NCBI GenBank assembly: GCA_902765975.1 | Contig: CACXBO010000225.1 | Location: 1-14,786, forward strand | DNA length: 14,786 nt | DNA from: Oscillospiraceae bacterium | GTDB taxonomy: Bacteria > Bacillota > Clostridia > Oscillospirales > Oscillospiraceae | Direction: 5' to 3' | Shown here: one piece after another, positions 1 through 7,368 of the stretch | Position numbering within the stretch: the first letter of the stretch is position 1 | How the letters are laid out: each line of letters starts with the position of its first letter | Notes under the pieces: model-generated | What the model was told of the DNA's origin: nothing | Databases searched by the model: none | Seen by the model: only the letters and a program-made list of their open reading frames with translations | Program-made: the position numbers and the translations under genes

Positions 1-330
1 GCCCTCTGGCAGATGTGCACAGAGTGCATCCTAGTATTCCCTGACGGAGTGAACGTGCTGCCGTGGATGCTCTGCGGCACAAACGAGATAGGGGAGGCGA
101 CTGCGGAAAAGATGAAGACCGCCCGACTCGTCGTCTGGGCTCAGCACGGAATTTACGGCGCGGGGCGCGATATGGACGAGACATACGGGCTGATCGAGAC
201 CGCCGAGAAGGCGGCGGAGATATACTTAAAGATCGCTCACTTACCATTGGTGAACACCATTACAGACGAGCAGCTGCACCTGCTCGAGGCCCGCTTCGGC
301 GTTAAAGCAAGAGCCGGTTATCTGAACTGA
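1..330 (+). CDS. rhaD: Rhamnulose-1-phosphate aldolase, C-terminal part (5' end outside window)
   Basis: Frame 1 is open from the first base to a TGA at 328-330, giving the last 109 residues of a class II aldolase. The residues match the RhaD family: LWQMCTECILVFPDGV, then LPWMLCGTNEIGEAT, then VVWAQHGIYGAG. The His of QHGIYGAG is the third zinc-ligand position of the family. RhaD splits L-rhamnulose 1-phosphate into dihydroxyacetone phosphate and L-lactaldehyde in the cytoplasm, the last step of rhamnose breakdown. E. coli RhaD is about 274 residues, so roughly 60% of the gene lies upstream of the window. An internal ATG at 13 is not a credible start because homology continues upstream of it. 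It points away from the nitrogen genes and is convergent with the neighbouring operon, so it is functionally separate. Identification is from remembered family motifs. Confidence 0.9.
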   Translation, partial: ALWQMCTECILVFPDGVNVLPWMLCGTNEIGEATAEKMKTARLVVWAQHGIYGAGRDMDETYGLIETAEKAAEIYLKIAHLPLVNTITDEQLHLLEARFGVKARAGYLN

Positions 331-338
331 ATACAACG

Positions 339-374
339 GGAGCCGCCTGCTGAATCGTCAGCATGAGCGGCTCC
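339..374. terminator. Hairpin between convergent rhaD and the ANTAR gene
   Basis: An outer stem of 8 bp (339-346 with 367-374) encloses an inner 6 bp stem (348-353 with 358-363) and a 4-base loop. It begins 8 bases after the rhaD stop and lies 64 bases beyond the ANTAR stop on the other strand, the usual place for a shared convergent terminator. Neither side has a good T-run, so efficient intrinsic termination is not assured. The remaining bases to 437 hold no gene; a weak T5/A5 inverted repeat sits near 411-427. Confidence 0.55.
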
Positions 375-437
375 AGGTATTATGTGTAATATATTCCTCC
401 TGCACGGAAGGATTCGATTTTTACGAAAAAACAACGT

Positions 438-1022
438 CTATGAATATGTCTTTATTATCTCCTCTGCAACCTCTCTCTTTGAGACGCAGCGGTCCATAGC
501 CTGCTTCTCGATATAACGGTGAGCCTGAGGCTCGTCCATATTCAGCTCGGAGATGAGAAGCCACTTCGCACGGTTTACGACTCTTATCTCCTGCATTTTT
601 TCTTCAACGGAGAGTGTCTTTTTTTCCAGCCTTCTAAGCATTTCCCTTGAGGTTTCCATCCAGTCTAAAGAGAGTGAGACGAGAGGGCGGGAGAGCGGCT
701 TTGAGAGGGTAAAAATCCCGTGATCAACGACCTTATCCCGTATCTCCTCATGAAGCTCGGAGGGGACGAAAAGCAGCACTACCGTTCCTTTAGACTCGCC
801 TACGTCGATAGCAAACCTGGTGCCTGACTCGTCTGGGAGCGGGCAGTTTATTATCACAAGATCGTAAAGCCTCTCGTTCCATGCACGTTTTCCCGCGCTG
901 ACGCTTGAGACTATCTTTGCGGGCAGACAGTTAGCCTCCGCCATAAGCTCTGAAAGAGCGCTATTCAGTTTTTCGGCCGCAGAAACGACGAGAACGCTGT
1001 AAGCCCGTTCTTTCAAGCTCAT
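438..1022 (-). CDS. ANTAR-domain antiterminator with degenerate receiver domain
   Basis: This 194-residue protein has a receiver-like N-terminal domain (about residues 8-125), a helical linker, and a C-terminal ANTAR RNA-binding domain (about 130-190, with AKWLLI and the stretch MDEPQAHRYIEKQAMDRC). ANTAR proteins bind hexaloop hairpins in leader RNA and prevent termination. The receiver looks non-phosphorylatable: the acidic pair after the first strand is Ser14-Ala15, and the phospho-acceptor position is Asn59 (codon AAC, 846-848); Lys108 of the KP motif remains. The start ATG at 1020-1022 follows a GGAAGG ribosome site. It is the last gene of the minus-strand operon, 24 bp after the glutamine synthetase stop. 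ANTAR regulators beside glnA have been described in clostridia as nitrogen regulators. Its likely targets are the leaders at 7299-7362 and 7510-7652. The domain call is firm; the targets are inferred. Confidence 0.88.
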   Translation of the reverse strand: MSLKERAYSVLVVSAAEKLNSALSELMAEANCLPAKIVSSVSAGKRAWNERLYDLVIINCPLPDESGTRFAIDVGESKGTVVLLFVPSELHEEIRDKVVDHGIFTLSKPLSRPLVSLSLDWMETSREMLRRLEKKTLSVEEKMQEIRVVNRAKWLLISELNMDEPQAHRYIEKQAMDRCVSKREVAEEIIKTYS

Positions 1023-1046
1023 ATAGGATCCTTCCTTTTGCGGAGC

Positions 1047-2258
1047 TTAGCTTCCGCAGTAAATCGACAGTATTTCTGGTGGAATATGCTCTCTGATGAA
1101 CTCGCTGGATGAGGCGAGGGCTCTCGCTTCCTCAAGGCTTGAGGGAAGCGTTTCAAAAAGCTCGAGAACATCCGGCGCCGCAGTATACAGATTAGTATCC
1201 GAGGGCTCGACCAAAGGAAACATGTTCCGTATACCGTCAAGTCCGGCGTAAATCATCAGAGAGAAGGCAAGGTATGGATTTGCGGTCGGATCGGCAGAAC
1301 GAAGCTCTGCCCGGCGGTATTCCCCGAATGCGGCCGGAATACGGATAAGCTGCGAACGGTTTTCATGCGACCAGGAGACGTACTTCGGAGCCTTGTTGCC
1401 GCCGAGCCTTTTATACGAGTCCTCGCAGGGATTCAAAAAAACCGTCATAGCGGATGCGCTGCGGAGGATACCTGCTATCATATGAGAGAAAACTGCTCCG
1501 TTATTGAACGGGCTTAGAGACATATTGATATGAAAACCGTTTCCGGGAGCATAATCTAACGGCTTGGGAGAGAAGTCCGCAAAAAGCCCGCTTCTATGAG
1601 CGACTGCTTTTACAACGCGCTGGAAGGTCATTGCGTTGTCTGCGGCGATGAGGGCGTCGGAATAACGAAAATCGATCTCGTTCTGTCCCGGCCCCTCCTC
1701 ATGGTGAGAGCTTTCCGGTCGGATTCCCATCTGCTCAAGAGTCAGGCATATTTCGCGGCGGACGTTTTCGCCGCGGTCCTCCGGTGCGATATCCATATAT
1801 CCGGCCTCGTCGCAGGGGATTTTAGTCGGGTTTCCGTTTTCATCGGATTTGAAAAGATAAAATTCCTGCTCGGCTCCGAATGTGAATACGTATCCCGCCT
1901 TGCTTGCGTCACGGACTGCGTTCTTCAGAAGAGAACGAGTGTCGCATTCAAACGGCGTACCGTTTGGGCGGGTTATCGAAGAGAACATCTGTACGACCCT
2001 ACCGTGCTCCGGTCTCCATGGAAGAGGCATAAGAGTTTCAGGCTCAGGGTGGAGCAGCAGATCGCTGTGCACCTCGTCGCCAAACCCTTTTATTGCCGAA
2101 GCGTCGAACGCGATACCGTGTTCAAAGGCGCGAGGCAGCTCGTCCGGCATAATTGCGATATTCTTCTGCTTGCCGAAAACATCGCAAAAGGTCAGACGAA
2201 TGAATTTTACGTCCTCTTCCCGGGCGTATTGAATGACCTCATCCTTTGAATAATTCAT
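1047..2258 (-). CDS. glnA: Short type I glutamine synthetase
   Basis: Glutamine synthetase joins ammonia to glutamate using ATP. The start is the ATG at 2256-2258, preceded by a perfect AGGAGG (2265-2270) six bases away. A longer open frame runs upstream but overlaps the preceding gene and is rejected. The product is 403 residues. Catalytic motifs are in order: EQEFYLF (130-136), GPGQNEIDFRY (189-199), NGFHINMSLS (240-249), NRSQLIRIPAA (300-310) and RRAELRSADPTANPYL (315-330). NLYTAA (356-361) falls at the region of the adenylylation-site Tyr of GSI-beta enzymes, but the flanking residues differ. GSI is usually about 440-470 residues. This one stops shortly after LPSSLEEARA and lacks the usual C-terminal helical segment. 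It lies 19 bp after the GXGXG subunit gene and 24 bp before the ANTAR gene, so it is co-transcribed with both. Confidence 0.93.
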   Translation of the reverse strand: MNYSKDEVIQYAREEDVKFIRLTFCDVFGKQKNIAIMPDELPRAFEHGIAFDASAIKGFGDEVHSDLLLHPEPETLMPLPWRPEHGRVVQMFSSITRPNGTPFECDTRSLLKNAVRDASKAGYVFTFGAEQEFYLFKSDENGNPTKIPCDEAGYMDIAPEDRGENVRREICLTLEQMGIRPESSHHEEGPGQNEIDFRYSDALIAADNAMTFQRVVKAVAHRSGLFADFSPKPLDYAPGNGFHINMSLSPFNNGAVFSHMIAGILRSASAMTVFLNPCEDSYKRLGGNKAPKYVSWSHENRSQLIRIPAAFGEYRRAELRSADPTANPYLAFSLMIYAGLDGIRNMFPLVEPSDTNLYTAAPDVLELFETLPSSLEEARALASSSEFIREHIPPEILSIYCGS

Positions 2259-2277
2259 AAATAGCCTCCTGTAATCG

Positions 2278-3000
2278 TCAATTTGCCACGTACATTTGCC
2301 TGTATGGATTGCTGCTGTCCGGAGTAACAACTGTGAAAGGGGAGGAAAGCACAGAATCACAGTCAAGGTCAAAGAGCCGACAGTATTCCGAGATATATCC
2401 GCGCAGCTCACGCAAATCATCTTCCGAAGCAGGACGGGCGGTGACCTGTTCGGGGAATGCGACGTCCTCGCAGACCGAACGGAGAAACATTTTGCCGCCG
2501 TGCATACCTGTGCATGGGAAGAATCCGACGCTTCTTTCGGTCGGAGCGTCAAGATTGAGAACTATTATTATTCCGCCTGCCTGATATTCGCCGAGAAAGC
2601 TTCCGGCCTTGCCGCCTATAATCATAAGCGGGATCTTATCCCTGTATGCCTTCATATGGATCCCGGCGCGATAGCCTGCGTTGCCGCGCACGAATATTTT
2701 TCCGCCGCGCATGGCGTAGCCTGCGGCGTCGCCTATATTGCCGTGGATAATTATCGTGCCCTCGTTCATAGTATCGCCGACTGCGTCCTGAGCGTTTCCA
2801 AGCACTGTCAGCTTTCCGCCGTTAAGGTAAGCGCCGAGAGCGTTCCCGGGGATTCCGGTTATCGTTACGTCCTGTCCGGAGGCGCCTGCCGCAATAAAGC
2901 GTTGACCGCAGCAGGATACTATCCGGCACGGTCCTTCTGAACCTCTAATTGCCTCGTTAAGCTCCTTGTGATCGAGACCAACAGCATTGACGATTGTCAT
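2278..3000 (-). CDS. Glutamate synthase GXGXG-domain subunit (GltB domain 3)
   Basis: This 240-residue protein consists almost wholly of the right-handed beta-helix (GXGXG) domain that forms the C-terminal part of the large glutamate synthase subunit. Its repeats are visible as regularly spaced Gly-rich turns: GIPGNALGAYLNGG, VLGNAQDAVGDTMNEG, IIHGNIGDAAGYAMRGG, FVRGNAGYRAGIHM and IIGGKAGSFLGEYQAGG. In one-piece GltB this domain has a structural role next to the synthase site. Here it is a separate polypeptide, as in archaeal-type glutamate synthases. Its ATG (2998-3000) shares one base with the TAA of the upstream oxidoreductase gene (TAATG), which indicates translational coupling. It has no catalytic residues of its own and should work only in a complex with the two other synthase subunits. 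The remaining residues after about 170 form a short tail I cannot assign. Confidence 0.9.
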   Translation of the reverse strand: MTIVNAVGLDHKELNEAIRGSEGPCRIVSCCGQRFIAAGASGQDVTITGIPGNALGAYLNGGKLTVLGNAQDAVGDTMNEGTIIIHGNIGDAAGYAMRGGKIFVRGNAGYRAGIHMKAYRDKIPLMIIGGKAGSFLGEYQAGGIIIVLNLDAPTERSVGFFPCTGMHGGKMFLRSVCEDVAFPEQVTARPASEDDLRELRGYISEYCRLFDLDCDSVLSSPFTVVTPDSSNPYRQMYVAN

Positions 3001-4232
3001 TATACCACACCTCCAAACATTTTTCTACGCAAATCAGGAGAAAAAGCGGTCGTCGTTGCAGCCTTTTTCAGAGCCTCGAAATCGACCGAGGATACCGGAG
3101 TTTTATTTCGTATCATTGAAGTATAGATGCCTGCCCGTTCGTCGCAGCCTATAAGGATAAAGCCTTTAATGAGATCATCCTTTACAAACAGCCTTTTTAT
3201 GGAGTTTTCGGTTTTTTCCTCGTAAAGCTCACCCTCGTAGGAGCCTGCCGTCATAGCGTGAAGCCCGTAGAAGCCGATGGAGTTCATTGGTATGGCATTG
3301 TCAAAAACAGCTTTGCCTCCCGCCATATTAGCTCCGGCTGTATACCCTCCGATATACGCATTTGGGAGTATGGCGAGAACTCTGCTCATACCAGCTGAGA
3401 TATCGTAAACTTCAGCGCAGTCTCCTGCAGCAAAAATATGAGGCACTGAGGTTTTCATAGCCGAGTCGACCGCGACGCCGCGGTTTACTTTCCCGCCTAT
3501 CTCCTTAATAAGAGAAACGTTTGCACGTACTCCGACAGCGAGCACGAGAACGTCAAATTCAACGACTGCTCCGCTCTTCATAAACGCCCTGTTTTTTTCA
3601 AATTTTGCCGCGCTGTCGCTCAACCGGAAGCTTATCCCGTGCTTTTCAAGATGGTGCTGCATCATTGAGGCACATTCTGAATCAAGAATACTGGACAGAA
3701 CTCTATCAGCAAGATCGCAAACTGTAACGCTTGCAACCCGCTCGCTTATACCCTCGGCGCATTTTAATCCTATAAGCCCCGCGCCAATTATAAGCACGCG
3801 GCTGTCTTTGCTTATTGCCTGCTCCAAAGAAAGCGCGTCGTCAAGCGTCATAAACGGGAACTTTTTTTCAACGGTCTCCAAGCCCTCAAAGGGCGGGACA
3901 AACGGCGAAGAGCCGGTTGCAAGACATAGCTCGGAGTAGGGAAGCGTATCTCCGTTATCAAGCACGATCTGCTTCTTGTCCGGTAGAAGCTCTACGGCGC
4001 GTCGTCCGAAGAGAACGCTGCAGTTATTCTTTTCATAGAAATCGTCGCCACGGTACTGCATACGGGATAGATCTGTTTTCCCCTCAAGATAATATGAGAT
4101 AAGAGGACGGCAGTAAACTTCGTGCTCCTCTGCGGAAACAACGGTGATTCTTCCGGAGCTGTCAACGCTCCTGATTCCCTCGATACAGCCGCAGGCGGCC
4201 GTTCCGTTTCCGATAATTAAGTATTCCTTCAT
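3000..4232 (-). CDS. FAD-dependent NAD(P)H oxidoreductase, likely glutamate synthase electron-input subunit
   Basis: This 410-residue flavoprotein belongs to the pyridine nucleotide-disulfide oxidoreductase fold family, of the nitrite reductase/rubredoxin reductase-like type without a redox-active CXXXXC. An FAD-binding GNGTAA lies at residues 8-13, LATGSSP at 104-110, an NAD(P)H-binding IIGAGLIGLK at 148-157, and the second FAD motif IFAAGDCAEVYD at 266-277. It probably takes electrons from NAD(P)H and passes them through the adjacent ferredoxin-like protein to the synthase. The start codon overlaps the ferredoxin stop by four bases (ATGA, 4229-4232) and its stop overlaps the next start, so it is inside a coupled string. 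It replaces the classical GltD small subunit in position but is a different protein; GltD normally carries its own iron-sulfur domain. NADH versus NADPH preference cannot be judged here. Confidence 0.88.
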   Translation of the reverse strand: MKEYLIIGNGTAACGCIEGIRSVDSSGRITVVSAEEHEVYCRPLISYYLEGKTDLSRMQYRGDDFYEKNNCSVLFGRRAVELLPDKKQIVLDNGDTLPYSELCLATGSSPFVPPFEGLETVEKKFPFMTLDDALSLEQAISKDSRVLIIGAGLIGLKCAEGISERVASVTVCDLADRVLSSILDSECASMMQHHLEKHGISFRLSDSAAKFEKNRAFMKSGAVVEFDVLVLAVGVRANVSLIKEIGGKVNRGVAVDSAMKTSVPHIFAAGDCAEVYDISAGMSRVLAILPNAYIGGYTAGANMAGGKAVFDNAIPMNSIGFYGLHAMTAGSYEGELYEEKTENSIKRLFVKDDLIKGFILIGCDERAGIYTSMIRNKTPVSSVDFEALKKAATTTAFSPDLRRKMFGGVV

Positions 4233-4669
4233 TCAGCCACACCCCGTTCCTCATAGACGATAGCTCTGTTCGGACAGCCCTTTACGCATGCCGGTTCTCC
4301 GCAGGCGTTCTGCAGGCACAGCTCGCACTTCTGCATTATGCCGCTTTCGCTCGGAGTCAGCGCCCCGAAGGGGCAAACGAGAACGCAGGTGAAGCAGCCT
4401 ACGCATTTGTTCCTGTCGATCTTTATAACGCCGCAGTCCTTTGAAAGTGCGCCGGCAATGCAGCTTTTGACGCAAAGAGGATCCTCGCAATGCCTGCATG
4501 ATACGGCGTAAGATATTTTGTCGCCGCTCTCAATGTGGATACGCGGGAAAATGGGCTTTCCCTTCAGCGCAAGCACCATGTCCGATAGCCCGGAGTTCGC
4601 AAAAGCGCAGTTATATTCGCAGAGATGGCAGCCGAGGCACCATTCTTCGTTAACGTATACTCTTTTCAT
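4229..4669 (-). CDS. Ferredoxin-like electron-transfer protein with four [4Fe-4S] motifs
   Basis: The product has 146 residues and a cysteine pattern typical of HycB/CooF/DmsB-type electron carriers. Clusters are C11-C14-C17-C21, C58-C61-C66-C70, C89-C92-C95-C99 and C115-C118-C128-C132, with extra cysteines at 79 and 123. The ATG at 4667-4669 is chosen because AGGAG lies at 4679-4683, nine bases upstream, and it starts four bases after the synthase stop. An in-frame ATG at 4685-4687 would add six residues but overlaps the previous gene and has a poorer ribosome site. By position between the synthase subunit and the FAD oxidoreductase it should wire these two together. No twin-arginine or other signal peptide is present, so it is cytoplasmic. 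The role is inferred from the operon; the iron-sulfur motifs are seen directly. Confidence 0.9.
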   Translation of the reverse strand: MKRVYVNEEWCLGCHLCEYNCAFANSGLSDMVLALKGKPIFPRIHIESGDKISYAVSCRHCEDPLCVKSCIAGALSKDCGVIKIDRNKCVGCFTCVLVCPFGALTPSESGIMQKCELCLQNACGEPACVKGCPNRAIVYEERGVAE

Positions 4670-4673
4670 AGTA

Positions 4674-6179
4674 TCATTCTCCTGCATGGGCTATGCCCAG
4701 AATCCTTAACTCAGTTTCGTTTAGTCCGACGCCGCGAAGCATGAGTCTGTTTCCTTTCAGCGCCTCGATCGAGTTGATTCCCATTCCGCCCATAAGCTCC
4801 ATTATCTCATTTCGCCAGGCTGTCATCAGATTGACAAGCCTTCTGCTTCCAATATCAGGATTTAGTCTTTTAACGAGGTCTGGACGCTGAGTCGCTATGC
4901 CCCAGTTGCATTTACCCGTTTGACAGGTGCGGCAAAGGTGACAGCCGAGCGCAAGGAGAGCGGCTGTAGCGATATAGCAGGCGTCAGCCCCGAGAGCGAC
5001 AGCCTTCACTACGTCTGAAGCGCTGCGAATCGAGCCGCCAACGACGAGTGATACGTTATTGCGTATCCCTTCGTCCCTCAGCCTCTGATCGACTGCCGCT
5101 AAAGCCAGCTCGACCGGTATGCCGACGTTGTCTCTAATGCGGGTAGGGGCGGCGCCTGTGCCTCCTCGGAAGCCGTCAATCGCGATAATGTCGGCTCCGC
5201 TTCGTGCTATGCCGCTTGCAATAGCGGCGATGTTATGTACGGCAGCAACCTTGACGATAACGGGCTTTCGGTATTCGGTCGCCTCCTTGAGCGAGTAAAC
5301 GAGCTGCCTTAAATCCTCAATGGAATAAATATCGTGATGCGGAGCGGGAGATATCGCGTCTGAGCCTTCGGGTATCATTCGCGTTTTTGAAACGTCGCCG
5401 ACGATTTTTGCGCCGGGAAGATGCCCGCCGATACCGGGCTTTGCGCCCTGTCCCATTTTAATCTCTATTGCAGCGCCGGCCTCAAGATAATCCTCGTGGA
5501 CTCCAAACCGCCCGCTTGCGACCTGTACTACGGTGTTTTGCCCATACTTATAGAAATCCTCGTGAAGTCCGCCCTCTCCGGTGTTGTAGAGTATTCCAAG
5601 CTCAGTAGCCGCTCTTGCAAGAGATGCGTGGGCGTTGTAGCTTATCGAGCCGTAGCTCATCGCTGAGAACATAACGGGCATTGCGAGCTTGATCTGAGGA
5701 GGAAGGTCGCATATTAAGCGCCCTTCCGCATCGCGCTTTATTTTTTCCGGCTTTTTGCCGAGCGAGACCCGCGTCTCCATCGGCTCTCGTAGCGGATCAA
5801 TAGGAGGATTCGTGACCTGAGATGCGTTTATCAGTATCTTGTCCCAGTAGACCGGAAGCGGCTTTGGATTGCCCATTGAGGAAAGCAGGACTCCGCCGCT
5901 CGACGCCTGCTTGTAGATCTCCCTGATCGTGTCGTTCTGCCAGTTCGCATTTTCGCGGAGGGTGCAGTCGCTTTTGACGATTTTCAATGCTCTCGTAGGA
6001 CAGAGAGAAACACAGCGCTGGCAGTTTACGCATTTCGTCTCGTCGCTTATCATTGCTCCGCGTTCCGCGCTGAAGCGGTGAACCTCGTTTGCGCATTGTC
6101 TCTCGCAGACCCTGCAGGCGATACAGCGCGATTCATTCCTAATCACTTCAAATTCCGGATATATGAAATCCACACCCAT
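4674..6179 (-). CDS. Glutamate synthase FMN/Fe-S subunit (GltB domain 2) with N-terminal ferredoxin domain
   Basis: This 501-residue protein carries two N-terminal [4Fe-4S] motifs (C19-C22-C25-C29 and C50-C53-C56-C60), followed by the glutamate synthase FMN-binding barrel: MFSAMSYGSIS, GEGGLHEDFYKYGQ, GQGAKPGIGGHLPG, IDGFRGGTGAAPT and VVGGSIRSASD. A Cys-rich stretch C413-C416-C419-C424, followed by NWGIATQRPDL, is at the place of the [3Fe-4S] cluster motif in glutamate synthases. The subunit reductively aminates 2-oxoglutarate with ammonia received from the amidotransferase subunit. This is the archaeal-type arrangement, where the domains of GltB are separate proteins. The ATG at 6177-6179 shares one base with the upstream TGA (TGATG), with AAGAAGG upstream. 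A longer open frame to 6236 lies inside the preceding gene and is rejected. Confidence 0.95.
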   Translation of the reverse strand: MGVDFIYPEFEVIRNESRCIACRVCERQCANEVHRFSAERGAMISDETKCVNCQRCVSLCPTRALKIVKSDCTLRENANWQNDTIREIYKQASSGGVLLSSMGNPKPLPVYWDKILINASQVTNPPIDPLREPMETRVSLGKKPEKIKRDAEGRLICDLPPQIKLAMPVMFSAMSYGSISYNAHASLARAATELGILYNTGEGGLHEDFYKYGQNTVVQVASGRFGVHEDYLEAGAAIEIKMGQGAKPGIGGHLPGAKIVGDVSKTRMIPEGSDAISPAPHHDIYSIEDLRQLVYSLKEATEYRKPVIVKVAAVHNIAAIASGIARSGADIIAIDGFRGGTGAAPTRIRDNVGIPVELALAAVDQRLRDEGIRNNVSLVVGGSIRSASDVVKAVALGADACYIATAALLALGCHLCRTCQTGKCNWGIATQRPDLVKRLNPDIGSRRLVNLMTAWRNEIMELMGGMGINSIEALKGNRLMLRGVGLNETELRILGIAHAGE

Positions 6180-7273
6180 CAATAAGCGCCTTCTTTCACG
6201 TTGATTATTACGGGCTCTCCTCCACCCGGCGACCATATGTGTTCCGCGTCAGGCTCCATAGTACGGATAGCCGCCTCCTCGCTTGCAATGAACACCCTGT
6301 CGCCCTTATCGCCGACTACCATAGATCGAAGCTTCAGACGGTCGTTAAGCGCCATAAGTCCCCCGGTGTAGCCGAGCACGATGGAGAAGGGACCAGTTAT
6401 GAGCAAACTCGGAAATACTGTGCGCAGATATGCGAGTCTTTTTCGCGTCTCATCGTTTTTTTCGCCCTCTATCGTGCTCCAAAAGGGGGCGGCTATCACG
6501 TTTGCAGCTTCCCGAAGTGTGAGTCCCTGGACTCTGATAAGATAGTCAAGGATATAAGTGATAACCTCCGTATCAGTCTGAAGAGTGCATTTATAATCGA
6601 ACATCTCTATAAAGCGCCTGTTTGCGTCGTAGGACGAGATCTCTCCGTTATGTACAACCGAGAAGTCAAGCAGCGTGAAAGGGTGAGCGCCGCCCCACCA
6701 GCCGGGCGTGTTCGTCGGATATCGCCCGTGAGCCGTCCAGGAATAGCCCTCGTATTCCTCGAGTCTGTAGAAAACTCCGACGTCCTCCGGAAAGCCGACG
6801 GCCTTGAAGGAGCCCATATTCTTCCCGCTCGAAAAAACGTAAGCTCCGTCCATTTCGCGGTTGATCTTCATTACGGTACGCGCGACAAAAGCCTTTTCAT
6901 CGAGCTGAAGGCTTGCGAGCACGGACTGCAGGGGAGCAACGAAATATCTCCAGATGATCGGCTCGTTTTTTATCTCCGGCATCTTTCTCGTCGGTATCCT
7001 CTCGGAATGCACTATCTCAAAATAATCTTTAAGGAACGCTTCGCATTCCTTTCTCGTGGCGCGAGAGTCAAAAAATAAGTGAAGCGCATAGAAATCCTTA
7101 TAATCCGGATATATCCCGTATCCGGCAAATCCGCCTCCGAGACCGTTGCTCCTGTCGTGCATGGGCTTCATGGCGCCGGTTATCAGATCGCCGGTCATTT
7201 TTTTGCCGTCTTTTGATATAACGGCTGCAATAGCGCAGCCAGACGGTATGCGCACCTGACCCTCAATACTCAT
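6179..7273 (-). CDS. Glutamate synthase class II glutamine amidotransferase subunit (GltB domain 1)
   Basis: This 364-residue protein is the glutaminase part of a split glutamate synthase. It holds RIPSGCAIAAVISK near the N-terminus, NGLGGGFAGYGIYPDY, HGRYPTNTPGWWGGAHPF, VVHNGEISSYDANR and QTDTEVITYILDY, all class II amidotransferase hallmarks. The nucleophile is Cys13, so a 12-residue N-terminal stretch must be removed to expose its amino group, as glutamate synthases are known to do with their propeptides. The ATG at 7271-7273 is chosen with GAAGGG at 7285-7290, although the 11-base spacing is long. The open frame continues upstream to an ATG at 7360, but that lies in the hairpin leader and is not believed. 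This is the first gene of the minus-strand operon and is preceded by an 89-base attenuator leader. Confidence 0.93.
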   Translation of the reverse strand: MSIEGQVRIPSGCAIAAVISKDGKKMTGDLITGAMKPMHDRSNGLGGGFAGYGIYPDYKDFYALHLFFDSRATRKECEAFLKDYFEIVHSERIPTRKMPEIKNEPIIWRYFVAPLQSVLASLQLDEKAFVARTVMKINREMDGAYVFSSGKNMGSFKAVGFPEDVGVFYRLEEYEGYSWTAHGRYPTNTPGWWGGAHPFTLLDFSVVHNGEISSYDANRRFIEMFDYKCTLQTDTEVITYILDYLIRVQGLTLREAANVIAAPFWSTIEGEKNDETRKRLAYLRTVFPSLLITGPFSIVLGYTGGLMALNDRLKLRSMVVGDKGDRVFIASEEAAIRTMEPDAEHIWSPGGGEPVIINVKEGAY

Positions 7274-7298
7274 AGTTATCAATTCCCTTCGGAAGAAT

Positions 7299-7354
7299 AA
7301 AAGAAAAGGCGTCCGTTTTCGTACAGATATGCCTGTACGAAAATGAACGCCTTT
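7299..7354 (-). terminator. Attenuator terminator in the glutamate synthase operon leader
   Basis: On the minus strand a stem of about 20 bp (7307-7326 with 7333-7352, one C-A mismatch and one G-T pair, extendable by three A-U pairs) is capped by a six-base loop (GCATAT) and followed by TTTTCTTTTATTC. This is a full Rho-independent terminator lying between the promoter and the first gene. Its 5' arm overlaps the hexaloop stem at 7341-7362, so the two cannot form together. Confidence 0.87.
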
Positions 7355-7362
7355 GCCCATTT
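7341..7362 (-). promoter_or_regulatory. Candidate ANTAR hexaloop hairpin, glutamate synthase leader
   Basis: Read on the minus strand, AAATGGGC pairs with GTTCATTT (8 bp including two G-U pairs) around the six-base loop AAAGGC. The loop has A at position 1 and G at position 4, the bases known to be conserved in ANTAR target loops. The predicted transcript start is at about 7362, so the RNA begins with this stem. Forming it removes the 5' arm of the terminator just downstream. A second A1/G4 hexaloop, as in classical ANTAR targets, is not evident. Confidence 0.6.
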
Positions 7363-7368
7363 GAATGG

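Noticed and set aside
1596..2249. Long plus-strand open frame (217 codons) opposite the glutamine synthetase gene.
   Set aside because: It is an antisense shadow of a well-identified gene, with no family resemblance and no ribosome site.
2259..2552. N-terminal extension of the glutamine synthetase frame to an ATG at 2552.
   Set aside because: It lies inside the GXGXG subunit gene on the same strand, is not GS-like in sequence, and a perfect AGGAGG sits before the ATG at 2258.
6239..7078. Long plus-strand open frame (279 codons) opposite the amidotransferase subunit.
   Set aside because: Antisense shadow with low-complexity, non-protein-like composition; the minus-strand frame is clearly the real gene.
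7274..7360. Upstream ATG at 7360 extending the amidotransferase subunit by 29 residues.
   Set aside because: It sits two bases after the predicted transcript start, inside the hexaloop and terminator hairpins, has no ribosome site, and the family homology starts near the ATG at 7273.
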